From positions 1-6,800 of the forward strand of contig CAJQOR010000464.1 of the NCBI GenBank assembly GCA_905479965.1: DNA of 6,800 nt, written 5' to 3'. The notes under the pieces are model-generated. The model saw only the letters and a program-made list of their open reading frames with translations. It searched no databases and was not told the origin of the DNA. This DNA comes from an uncultured Rhizobiaceae group bacterium. GTDB taxonomy: Bacteria > Pseudomonadota > Alphaproteobacteria > Rhizobiales > Rhizobiaceae. The position numbers and the translations under genes were made by a program. This document shows, in pieces, positions 1 through 5,795 of the stretch; the first letter of the stretch is position 1, and the number at the start of each line of letters is the position of its first letter.

Positions 1-185
1 CTGTCAGTGAAGACCTGCGCTATATGACGCAAGATGAAATGAATTGCAACAACAAAATGGCAAGAATTTCTCGGAAAATGAAGTTTTCTAATTTTGGTGA
101 AATTTAACGCCTCATGATCTGATTTAATCATATTTTTAAAAACATTAAATTATGTGAGTGACGCATAAATTTCGCACATCTAGAT

Positions 186-200
186 TTGCATCTTGTGCAA
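186..200. promoter_or_regulatory. Inverted repeat TTGCA-N5-TGCAA, possible operator
   Basis: Perfect 5-bp arms at 186-190 and 196-200 surround a 5-bp spacer. The left arm coincides with the proposed -35 box, so a protein bound here would compete with RNA polymerase. It is one of three neighbouring palindromes upstream of the regulator gene. Assignment to any particular regulator is inference. Confidence 0.25.
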
Positions 201-213
201 TAACTTGTATATA
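186..213 (+). promoter_or_regulatory. Candidate sigma-70-type promoter for the GntR-uxuB-kdgK operon
   Basis: TTGCAT at 186-191 resembles a -35 box and TATATA at 208-213 a -10 box, with a 16-bp spacer; TATATG at 210-215 with 18 bp is an alternative. The DNA just upstream is very AT-rich (about 120-150, including TTTTTAAAAA at 133-142). This is the only gap before the operon, so a promoter is expected somewhere here. The exact boxes are a reading by eye and the -35 match is imperfect. Confidence 0.35.
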
Positions 214-221
214 TGAATACA
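206..221. promoter_or_regulatory. Inverted repeat TGTAT-N6-ATACA, candidate GntR/FCD operator
   Basis: Perfect 5-bp arms at 206-210 and 217-221 flank a 6-bp spacer and overlap the proposed -10 box. The TGTAT/ATACA halves resemble the short T-G-T...A-C-A type palindromes bound by FCD-subfamily GntR regulators (FadR, UxuR and NanR relatives). The regulator encoded 46 bp downstream belongs to that subfamily, so autoregulation through this site is reasonable but unproven. Confidence 0.35.
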
Positions 222-231
222 TCATTGATGT
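219..231. promoter_or_regulatory. Perfect palindrome ACATCA-T-TGATGT
   Basis: A 13-bp perfect palindrome centred on base 225, sharing its first three bases with the preceding TGTAT/ATACA repeat. It lies downstream of the proposed -10 box, so it would sit at or just after the transcription start, a common place for a repressor operator. In RNA it could also form a small hairpin with a 3-nt loop in the 5' leader. Confidence 0.35.
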
Positions 232-266
232 TTTACGCCATGAAACTTTGAACTATGAGTTAGCTA

Positions 267-983
267 ATGCCGCGTCCTAAAAAGTCTGACGAAAAGATAG
301 ACCTTTCAAATTTGTTTGGAAAAGCTCAGATTGATCGTGCCCGTGCGATCGGCGATCAGGTTTATCAGCTCATGCGGTTATACATCATTTTGGACCGATT
401 AAAGCCAGGGGTCCAGATTAACGAGCAGGATATTGGCGAATGGTTGGGGGTAAGCCGCACGCCGGTTCGTGAAGCCTATCAACGCTTAATGCGCGATGGG
501 TTGGTGATCACCCAGCCCAAAGTTGGATCTGTTGTGTCCACAATTGATAATGATCGGATTAATGAGGGTATTATTATTCGCCGCGCGCTTGAGCGGGAAG
601 TGGTCTGCCTCATTTGCAAAAATGGTGCTGATCTTGATAAGTTTTCAGCTAATATTGCCTTGCAACACGTTGCAATTTCCCAATCGGATCACATAGAATT
701 TTTCAAACAGGATGAAGCGTTTCATCTTATGTTGGCCGAACTTGCAGGCATTCCCACGGCTTGGCGTTTGGCTCAATCGGTTAAAGCGCATATCGATCGA
801 GCACGTATTCGCATTACCAGCCATTTACCAGATCGTATGGATCAGGCCTTTGATGAACATTTAAAGATCCTAAAGGCACTTGAGCAAAAAGATGCTGCCA
901 CTGCATCTAAGCTTATCAGCAAACATATTGAAATGATCTTTGTTGATATGGATAAATTTACCTCTGAAAATACGGTCTCATGA
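267..983 (+). CDS. GntR-family transcriptional regulator, FCD subfamily
   Basis: A 238-residue DNA-binding regulator. Residues about 28-92 form the GntR winged helix-turn-helix, with the recognition-helix motif 'GVSRTPVREAYQRLMRDGLV' at 61-80. Residues about 98-225 form an all-helical FCD ligand-binding domain. The usual FCD metal/ligand residues are visible as D149, H153, H198 and H220, so a carboxylate effector bound through a metal is likely. The length is typical. The first 25 residues are a charged extension before the HTH. In-frame stops at 249-251 and 261-263 rule out an earlier start, and GAG at 257-259 is a weak ribosome site. The stop overlaps the start of the oxidoreductase gene, so it is cotranscribed with sugar-acid catabolic genes and probably senses a hexuronate-pathway intermediate and controls its own operon. 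The ligand is inferred from context only. Confidence 0.93.
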   Translation: MPRPKKSDEKIDLSNLFGKAQIDRARAIGDQVYQLMRLYIILDRLKPGVQINEQDIGEWLGVSRTPVREAYQRLMRDGLVITQPKVGSVVSTIDNDRINEGIIIRRALEREVVCLICKNGADLDKFSANIALQHVAISQSDHIEFFKQDEAFHLMLAELAGIPTAWRLAQSVKAHIDRARIRITSHLPDRMDQAFDEHLKILKALEQKDAATASKLISKHIEMIFVDMDKFTSENTVS

Positions 984-2464
984 ACCTTATAAATCGCCAC
1001 TATCGTGCACCTGTTGGTGTAGCCGATTTACGTTATCACGCTGATGATCATGGCATTGGTATTGTCCATTTTGGGCCTGGTGGGTTTCATCGTGCCCACC
1101 AAGCTTACTACACCGATAAGGTGTTGTCTGAAATCGGTGGCGATTGGCGCATTTTGGCTGTGAGCTTAAAAAGCACGAAAACGGTTGAAGATTTGAACGC
1201 GCAGGATGGGCGATATTCGCTTTTGATCACATCAAATGATGGCGAAAGTCATTTAAGTGTTGTCGGCGCAATAGCCGGCGCAGAAGCGGCGGTGCGATCA
1301 ACTGATAAAGTGTTTGAAACGCTGTCGTCGCCCAACACACATATATTGAGTTTGACGGTGACGGAAAAAGCTTATGGGATTGATCGTCAATCTGGAGAGG
1401 TCGATCGGGCTCATTCAGACATAGCGTATGATCTTGAAAATCCTGACAAGCCAATTGGTGTGATTGGAATGATTGTTAAAGGGCTGTCATTACGCATGAA
1501 ATTAGGCTTGTTGCCCTTTACCGTGTTGTGCTGTGATAATCTGCCCAACAATGGTGATTTGGTGCGAGATGGAGTTTGTGATTTTGCCCGGCGTGTCGAT
1601 GATCAACTGTCTCAATGGATATCATCACATGGGTGCTTTCCTAATACGATGGTGGATCGCATCACACCAGCTGCAACGCCAAATGTGCTCAACACCGTAT
1701 CGGATATTTTGGGTGTTAAAGATAAGCTTGCAATTGAAACGGAACCCTTCACACAATGGGTGATCGAAGACAGGTTTTGTGGCCCACGTCCCGCATGGGA
1801 AAAGGTTGGTGCACTCATTGTTGATGATGTTGCACCTTTTGAACATATGAAGCTGCGCATGCTTAATGGTGCGCATTCTCTCCTTGCATATCTTGGTCAT
1901 ATACATGGTTGTAAATATGTGCGTGATGCGATGGCAAACCTTCATATTAGTAAATTGGTTCGTAGGCATTTTTATGCTGCATCACTAACTCTATCACCGC
2001 TCGTAAATGTCGATTTTGCAGAATATGCAGATCAGCTTGCAGAGCGGTTTGAAAATCCAAACATGGCTCATGAAACATATCAAATTGCGATGGATGGAAC
2101 GCAAAAACTACCCCAACGCATTTTTACACCTGCCGTAGATGCGCTCAAAGCAAATCAACCGCTTGATAGTTTTGCATTGGCTACCGCCGCTTGGATACAA
2201 TATTGCTATGTTGGTGTGACAGGTCATTCGGTTGACGGTATTGGGGCTTTTTCATTGCGTGATCCACGGGAAGGTGAGATCAAAACTGCTCTTGTCGGTG
2301 TTGAGGCAAACGCGCAAGATATTTTTTCCCGGATAATGGCTCTGCCCGATTTTCTGCCCAAAAAATTGTTAGATAGTGATAATTGGCAAGACCTTGTAAC
2401 GACCAATTTGAGCCACTTGTTGGTAGGTGAATTAGACACAATTGCAGTGAATGCAGTGAGTTGA
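980..2464 (+). CDS. uxuB: Mannitol dehydrogenase family oxidoreductase, probable D-mannonate oxidoreductase (fructuronate reductase)
   Basis: A 494-residue cytoplasmic NAD(P)-dependent polyol/sugar-acid dehydrogenase. The N-terminal Rossmann motif is 'GPGGFHRAHQAYY' at 32-44. Family blocks follow: 'TVTEKAYG' at 126-133, 'CCDNLPNNG' at 184-192, 'FPNTMVDRITP' at 220-230 and 'EPFTQWVIED' at 255-264. The catalytic set K-x4-N-x2-H is present as K291, N296 and H299 in 'MKLRMLNGAH', the spacing known from Pseudomonas mannitol 2-dehydrogenase. Length and C-terminal blocks match E. coli UxuB (about 486 aa) as I recall it. The start overlaps the GntR stop (ATGA at 980-983), which indicates translational coupling. 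The KDG kinase next door favours fructuronate to mannonate over mannitol to fructose. The family is certain; the substrate is inferred, and mannitol or altronate (UxaB-like) activity remains possible. Confidence 0.9.
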   Translation: MNLINRHYRAPVGVADLRYHADDHGIGIVHFGPGGFHRAHQAYYTDKVLSEIGGDWRILAVSLKSTKTVEDLNAQDGRYSLLITSNDGESHLSVVGAIAGAEAAVRSTDKVFETLSSPNTHILSLTVTEKAYGIDRQSGEVDRAHSDIAYDLENPDKPIGVIGMIVKGLSLRMKLGLLPFTVLCCDNLPNNGDLVRDGVCDFARRVDDQLSQWISSHGCFPNTMVDRITPAATPNVLNTVSDILGVKDKLAIETEPFTQWVIEDRFCGPRPAWEKVGALIVDDVAPFEHMKLRMLNGAHSLLAYLGHIHGCKYVRDAMANLHISKLVRRHFYAASLTLSPLVNVDFAEYADQLAERFENPNMAHETYQIAMDGTQKLPQRIFTPAVDALKANQPLDSFALATAAWIQYCYVGVTGHSVDGIGAFSLRDPREGEIKTALVGVEANAQDIFSRIMALPDFLPKKLLDSDNWQDLVTTNLSHLLVGELDTIAVNAVS

Positions 2465-2502
2465 TAAAGACAAAAACTTAAGAACGACTTGGAAGAATTT
2501 TT

Positions 2503-3420
2503 ATGAAAATTGCATGTGTAGGCGAAGCAATGATTGAACTATCCGTTGACCCATCTGGCCGAAATGCCGCTGTGGGTTACGCCGGAGATACGTTAAATAC
2601 CGCCATATATTTACGCCGGAATGTGTCATCAGATCACGACGTTTATTTCACCAGTGTTTTGGGACAGGATCAGTTTTCAGATTGGATGCTGAACTATATC
2701 GATAACGAGGATGTAAATTGTTCAACCATTGGAAGGCACGAAGCTTTGCTGCCGGGGATTTATTCCATTTCAAAAAACGAAGAGGGCGATCGTACTTTTA
2801 CCTATTGGCGTGAAAATTCCGCTGCGCGCACACTTTTTAGAACGACCTCAGGTGCGATAGATTTTGAAATTATTGCACAAATGGATGTTGTGTATTTCAG
2901 CGCAATTACGCTTGCCATATTGCCTCAGGATGTGGTGCAAGCGCTGTTTAAATGGCTTGCAGATTATAGGGACAAAGGTGGCAAGGTTGCCTTTGATTCC
3001 AATTATCGGCCGCGTCTTTGGCAAAGTCGCGAACAGGCTTTGAAAACCGTTGAGCAAGCTTGGCGTTTAACAGATATTGCGGTGCCTTCCATTGATGATG
3101 AATTGGAACTGTTTCAAGACCAAGATGAGCGTGCTCTGATAAAAAGATTTCAGTCGTATAATATTCAAGATGTTGTTATCAAGTGTGGTGAGCGTGGGCC
3201 CATCGCATTGATCAATGGTGTGTTGAAGGAATTTGATATAGATTTTCCTTCAGCAAGTAAGATCATTGATACGACTGCGGCTGGGGACAGTTTTAATGGT
3301 GGTTTCTTTGCGAGCTTCCTTGCTGGCGGGTCCATTGAGAGTTCTATGCTCTGTGGGCATAATATGGCAATGAAAGTGATTGCACATCAAGGCGCAATCA
3401 TCGATAAATCGCATATGTGA
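2503..3420 (+). CDS. kdgK: 2-dehydro-3-deoxygluconate kinase (PfkB/ribokinase family)
   Basis: A 305-residue cytoplasmic sugar kinase that would phosphorylate 2-keto-3-deoxygluconate (KDG) to KDPG with ATP, feeding the lower Entner-Doudoroff pathway. PfkB features are clear: 'GEAMIELS' at 7-14, 'GYAGDTLNTAIYL' at 25-37, and the C-terminal signature 'DTTAAGDSFNGGF' at 256-268 with catalytic base D262. KDG-kinase features rather than fructokinase ones are 'TYWRENSAAR' at 100-109 (substrate contact), 'FDSNYRPRLW' at 164-173, and the 'GAII' ending, all close to E. coli KdgK. GGAAG at 2491-2495 is a good ribosome site 7 nt before the ATG. It lies 38 bp after uxuB and is probably cotranscribed. The linking mannonate dehydratase and the KDPG aldolase are not in the window. 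Confidence 0.92.
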   Translation: MKIACVGEAMIELSVDPSGRNAAVGYAGDTLNTAIYLRRNVSSDHDVYFTSVLGQDQFSDWMLNYIDNEDVNCSTIGRHEALLPGIYSISKNEEGDRTFTYWRENSAARTLFRTTSGAIDFEIIAQMDVVYFSAITLAILPQDVVQALFKWLADYRDKGGKVAFDSNYRPRLWQSREQALKTVEQAWRLTDIAVPSIDDELELFQDQDERALIKRFQSYNIQDVVIKCGERGPIALINGVLKEFDIDFPSASKIIDTTAAGDSFNGGFFASFLAGGSIESSMLCGHNMAMKVIAHQGAIIDKSHM

Positions 3421-3441
3421 TTGTTATAGTGAGTTGGAAAA

Positions 3442-3945
3442 TTGAACGAAGTAAAATCAAAACAAGATTTGTTTGATGCGTTGAACGCATTGGGAATTGA
3501 ATATAAGAATTTTGACCATGAACCGGTTTTCACCGTTGAAGAATCAACCTCGCTTCGAGATGATATCCCCGGTGGTCATACAAAGAACCTTTTTCTAAAA
3601 GATAAAAAGAGTAATTATTTCCTTGTCACGCTGGAAGAAAATGCGACTGTTGATTTAAAGGTCATTCACACATTAATCGGTGCCAAAGGTCGGGTATCCT
3701 TCGGGAAGCCAGAGAAGTTGATGGAATATTTGGGTGTTGCGCCTGGGTCTGTTACCGCACTGTCTGTCATTAATGATACTGAGGCGAATGTAGCAATGGT
3801 GATTGATGCGCCGTTGTTGGATAATGATATTATTAATTGTCATCCGCTCCTAAACGATGCAACAACGTCAATATCGCGCGATGATTTGATAAAATTTGCG
3901 AAACATTTTGGCCATGACCCTTTAATTATAAAAGTTTCGCAATAA
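3442..3945 (+). CDS. Free-standing prolyl-tRNA editing protein (ProXp-ala / PrdX, YbaK/EbsC superfamily)
   Basis: A 167-residue single-domain aminoacyl-tRNA deacylase. Its expected role is to hydrolyse mischarged Ala-tRNA(Pro) in trans, compensating for alphaproteobacterial prolyl-tRNA synthetases that lack a full editing insert. Visible family blocks are 'HEPVFTVEES' at 26-35, 'IPGGHTKNLFLKDKK' at 42-56 with the conserved K48/N49 pair, the 'GVAPGSVT' loop at 98-105, and 'NCHPLLNDATTSIS' at 132-145 with H134. These correspond to the Lys, Asn and His known to matter in Caulobacter ProXp-ala. The start must be TTG: an in-frame TGA at 3430-3432 lies just upstream and the next in-frame ATG is at residue 95. 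It sits 21 bp after kdgK with no terminator seen, so it may be read through from the sugar operon despite an unrelated function. YbaK (Cys-tRNA(Pro)) specificity is less likely given the 'GGHTKN' block. Confidence 0.88.
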   Translation: MNEVKSKQDLFDALNALGIEYKNFDHEPVFTVEESTSLRDDIPGGHTKNLFLKDKKSNYFLVTLEENATVDLKVIHTLIGAKGRVSFGKPEKLMEYLGVAPGSVTALSVINDTEANVAMVIDAPLLDNDIINCHPLLNDATTSISRDDLIKFAKHFGHDPLIIKVSQ

Positions 3946-3962
3946 ATCTATAAAAGACAAGT

Positions 3963-3983
3963 AATCAATGACGTGCATTGATT
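3963..3983. repeat. Perfect 8-bp inverted repeat in the cnoX leader
   Basis: AATCAATG at 3963-3970 and CATTGATT at 3976-3983 are exact reverse complements around the 5-base spacer ACGTG. No T-run follows on the plus strand, so it is a poor intrinsic terminator. It lies 17 bp after the editing-protein stop and 39 bp before the preferred cnoX ATG, and could be an operator or a leader hairpin. It covers the possible TTG start at 3978, which argues against translation beginning there. No binding protein can be named. Confidence 0.5.
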
Positions 3984-4010
3984 GAGATAAAACGTTTCGC
4001 CGCAATTGGA

Positions 4011-4016
4011 TTGGAA
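4011..4016 (+). promoter_or_regulatory. Ribosome binding site deciding the cnoX start
   Basis: TTGGAA with core GGA at 4013-4015 lies 7 nt before ATG 4023. No comparable site precedes the in-frame TTG at 3978, which sits inside a perfect inverted repeat. The site therefore supports the ATG and the 338-residue protein. Confidence 0.55.
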
Positions 4017-4022
4017 TTTAAA

Positions 4023-5039
4023 ATGACTGACGATGATAACCCTTACGCTTATAATTCTGGCGCACAATATCAGGGGTCTGCATCATATGGCACAAGTTCT
4101 GTAACAACTGGAACTGCGATGCCTTCAGTAAATGCAGCTCCGAACGTTCAAGGTGTTGGCGAAGTTATCAAAGATACAACGCTTAATGATTTTAAAGTTG
4201 ATGTGATTGATCAGTCTGAGCATCAGCCGGTGATTGTGGATTTTTGGGCGCCATGGTGCGGGCCATGCAAACAGTTAACGCCTGTAATTGAAAAAGCAGT
4301 TCAAGAGGCAGCCGGTGCAGTTAAACTTGTTAAAATGGACATTGAGAAATATCCAGATATCGCTAATCAAATGGGGGTTAAATCCATCCCAGCAGTTGTC
4401 GCGTTTTCCAACGGTCAGCCGGTCGATGGTTTTATGGGTGTTCAGCCCGAAGCACAGATAAAAGAGTTTATTGCCAAATTAACAGCAACATCTCCGCAAG
4501 GCGACATTGCTGAGCAAATTGAACAGGTTCTTGATACTGCTGATACTGCGTTGGAGCAGGGTGATTTTGAACAAGCCGCACAAGCTTTTTCTATGGTTAT
4601 GCAGCATGATAAGGGAAATAAACGTGCTGTTGCAGGTATTGTAGATTGCATGCTCAAAACTGGCAGGGTTGATCAAGCTGCTGGGCTTTTAGAAAAATTA
4701 CCAGATGAAGATAAGTCTGCTGTAGAAATATCAGGCGCTATTAAACGTGTAGAAATGGCGCAAGAAGTTGCCAAGCTTGGCGATCCAAATGCGTTGCAAG
4801 CGCGTATAGATAGTGATGAAAACGATCACGAAGCTCGTGCGGACTTGGCAAAGATTTTTGCAGCTCAAGGACAGCGTGATGAAGCGGTTGATGCGTTGAT
4901 TTCGATCATGCGCAAGGATCGTGAGTGGCAAGAAGATGGCGCGCGTAAAATGCTGCTGGATTTCTTTGAAGCATGGGGTCCAGCTGATCCTGCAAGTTCT
5001 TCGGGGCGTCGCAAGCTATCGTCTATTTTGTTTTCGTAA
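4023..5039 (+). CDS. cnoX: Thioredoxin-TPR chaperedoxin (CnoX/YbbN family) with active CGPC motif
   Basis: A 338-residue protein counted from ATG 4023; an open frame reaches back to a TTG at 3978 (353 aa), but the ATG has the ribosome site and gives an N-terminus like rhizobial relatives. Residues 1-45 are a flexible Gly/Ser/Tyr/Asn-rich leader. Residues about 46-152 form a thioredoxin fold with active site W78-C79-G80-P81-C82 and cis-proline P123 ('SIPAV'). Residues about 160-325 are helical TPR-like repeats ('ALEQGDFEQAAQAFSMVM' at 176-193, 'LAKIFAAQGQRDEAVDAL' at 275-292). CnoX proteins hold unfolded clients and pass them to GroEL. E. coli CnoX has SQHC instead of CGPC and lacks thioredoxin activity, whereas the Caulobacter protein retains it; the intact CGPC here predicts the Caulobacter type. 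Cytoplasmic: no signal peptide is seen. The LON-domain gene follows on the same strand after 81 bp. Confidence 0.92.
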   Translation: MTDDDNPYAYNSGAQYQGSASYGTSSVTTGTAMPSVNAAPNVQGVGEVIKDTTLNDFKVDVIDQSEHQPVIVDFWAPWCGPCKQLTPVIEKAVQEAAGAVKLVKMDIEKYPDIANQMGVKSIPAVVAFSNGQPVDGFMGVQPEAQIKEFIAKLTATSPQGDIAEQIEQVLDTADTALEQGDFEQAAQAFSMVMQHDKGNKRAVAGIVDCMLKTGRVDQAAGLLEKLPDEDKSAVEISGAIKRVEMAQEVAKLGDPNALQARIDSDENDHEARADLAKIFAAQGQRDEAVDALISIMRKDREWQEDGARKMLLDFFEAWGPADPASSSGRRKLSSILFS

Positions 5040-5047
5040 GATAAAAT

Positions 5048-5070
5048 AGGTGACGCATATTGTGTTACCT
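5048..5070 (+). terminator. Strong hairpin after cnoX, possible weak or conditional terminator
   Basis: AGGTGACGCA (5048-5057) pairs with TGTGTTACCT (5061-5070): 10 bp including two G-U wobbles, with a 3-nt TAT loop. It starts 9 nt after the cnoX stop. Only three Ts (5070-5072) follow the stem, so efficient Rho-independent termination is doubtful; mRNA 3'-end protection or partial termination fits as well. Its right arm overlaps another inverted repeat, so the two structures exclude each other. Confidence 0.4.
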
Positions 5071-5078
5071 TTGTAACA
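5063..5078. repeat. Palindrome TGTTAC-N4-GTAACA, candidate operator
   Basis: Perfect 6-bp arms at 5063-5068 and 5073-5078 with a CTTT spacer, 43 bp before the LON-domain start. Size and symmetry suit a dimeric regulator. In RNA it would compete with the preceding hairpin and with the AACAGC/GCTGTT pairing (5075-5080 with 5096-5101). I cannot assign a regulator from sequence alone. Confidence 0.4.
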
Positions 5079-5120
5079 GCTGGTCATAACAAATGGCTGT
5101 TTGTGCGAAAGGCGTAAGAT

Positions 5121-5786
5121 ATGCAAGTTGGAAATATGCACTATTTGAAAGAGAATGATCTACCCAAAGAGGTAAGGTTATTCCCATTGCCAGGGGCGTT
5201 GTTGCTCCCTGGTAGCATCATGCCGCTGAACATATTTGAACCTCGATATTTAGAATTGTTCGATGATGCTTTGGCCAATGATCGTATCGTTGCCATGGTG
5301 CAGCCGAATTTTTTAAACAAAGCAAATACACCTGTTGATGATCTTTGTAGTGTTGGCACGCTGGGCCGCATCATTTCAATCGCAGAGTCAGGTGATGGCC
5401 GTTATCTCATTTCGCTGGGGGGTGTATGCCGCTTCAGATTAAAAGAAGAGTTAAGCGTTAAAACACCTTACCGTATTGCCAAAATCACGCCTTTCATGAC
5501 CGATATTGAAGATAAAGACTTTGAGTTGCCTGAAGCAAAGGTGGAATTGCTTCAACATATGAGAAAATATGTTGATGATAATAATATTGAAGTTGATTAT
5601 GAAGATATTGAGCAGTTGCAAGTTTCGGATCTTGTGAACTTGTTATCTGGGTTGCTGCCATTTGATTTGGCCGAAAAACAGGCGCTTTTGGAAGCTGATT
5701 TTGAAGTACGTGTTCAAACACTTATTGCACTTTTAGAGATGGGCTTTTCAAATGATGCATCTGACTCAAAGCAAACTGTTCAGTAG
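5121..5786 (+). CDS. Stand-alone LON substrate-binding (LON-N) domain protein
   Basis: A 221-residue cytoplasmic protein consisting only of the N-terminal substrate-binding domain of Lon protease, with no AAA+ ATPase or protease domain. The signature is 'FPLPGALLLPG' at 21-31 followed by 'PLNIFEPRYLELFDDAL' at 35-51, then the beta-rich 'VGTLGRI' at 78-84 and 'GRYLISLGGVCRFRL' at 93-107. Residues about 130-207 are mostly helical. The start is supported by AAGG at 5109-5112 with 8 nt spacing and by the 'MQVGN' N-terminus that I recall in rhizobial relatives; the ATG at 5136 has no properly spaced site. The length is normal for stand-alone family members. The molecular function of these proteins is not established; a role in recognising proteins or peptides is inferred from the domain. 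Its neighbours are cnoX upstream and a Trm112-like gene 9 bp downstream, probably in one transcript with the latter. Confidence 0.9.
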   Translation: MQVGNMHYLKENDLPKEVRLFPLPGALLLPGSIMPLNIFEPRYLELFDDALANDRIVAMVQPNFLNKANTPVDDLCSVGTLGRIISIAESGDGRYLISLGGVCRFRLKEELSVKTPYRIAKITPFMTDIEDKDFELPEAKVELLQHMRKYVDDNNIEVDYEDIEQLQVSDLVNLLSGLLPFDLAEKQALLEADFEVRVQTLIALLEMGFSNDASDSKQTVQ

Positions 5787-5795
5787 TATGCTCTC

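Noticed and set aside
3..107. Open frame from the left edge to TAA at 105-107 (34 residues ending 'KFSNFGEI'), possibly the 3' end of an upstream plus-strand gene
   Set aside because: Too short to recognise, no family motif, and an open stretch of 34 codons can occur by chance. A weak AT-only stem (114-118 with 127-131) followed by five Ts could be its terminator, but this is not enough to call a gene. The sequence left of the window would decide.
124..148. TTAA repeats resembling a CtrA box (TTAA-N7-TTAA)
   Set aside because: The gaps are 8 and 5 bases rather than 7, and TTAA is expected often in such AT-rich DNA.
1227..1969. Minus-strand and alternate-frame open frames inside uxuB
   Set aside because: They lie wholly within a well-supported gene, have no recognisable domain, and look like shadow frames.
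3949..3954. TATAAA as a -10 box for cnoX
   Set aside because: No acceptable -35 hexamer lies 16-18 bp upstream, so it was not called a promoter.
3978..4022. N-terminal extension of cnoX from TTG 3978
   Set aside because: The TTG lies inside a perfect inverted repeat and lacks a ribosome site, while ATG 4023 has TTGGAA at proper spacing and a family-like N-terminus.
4442..4931. Minus-strand open frames inside cnoX, including cysteine-rich ones
   Set aside because: They are antisense to the TPR region, and their composition follows from the sense codons; no motif or ribosome site supports them.
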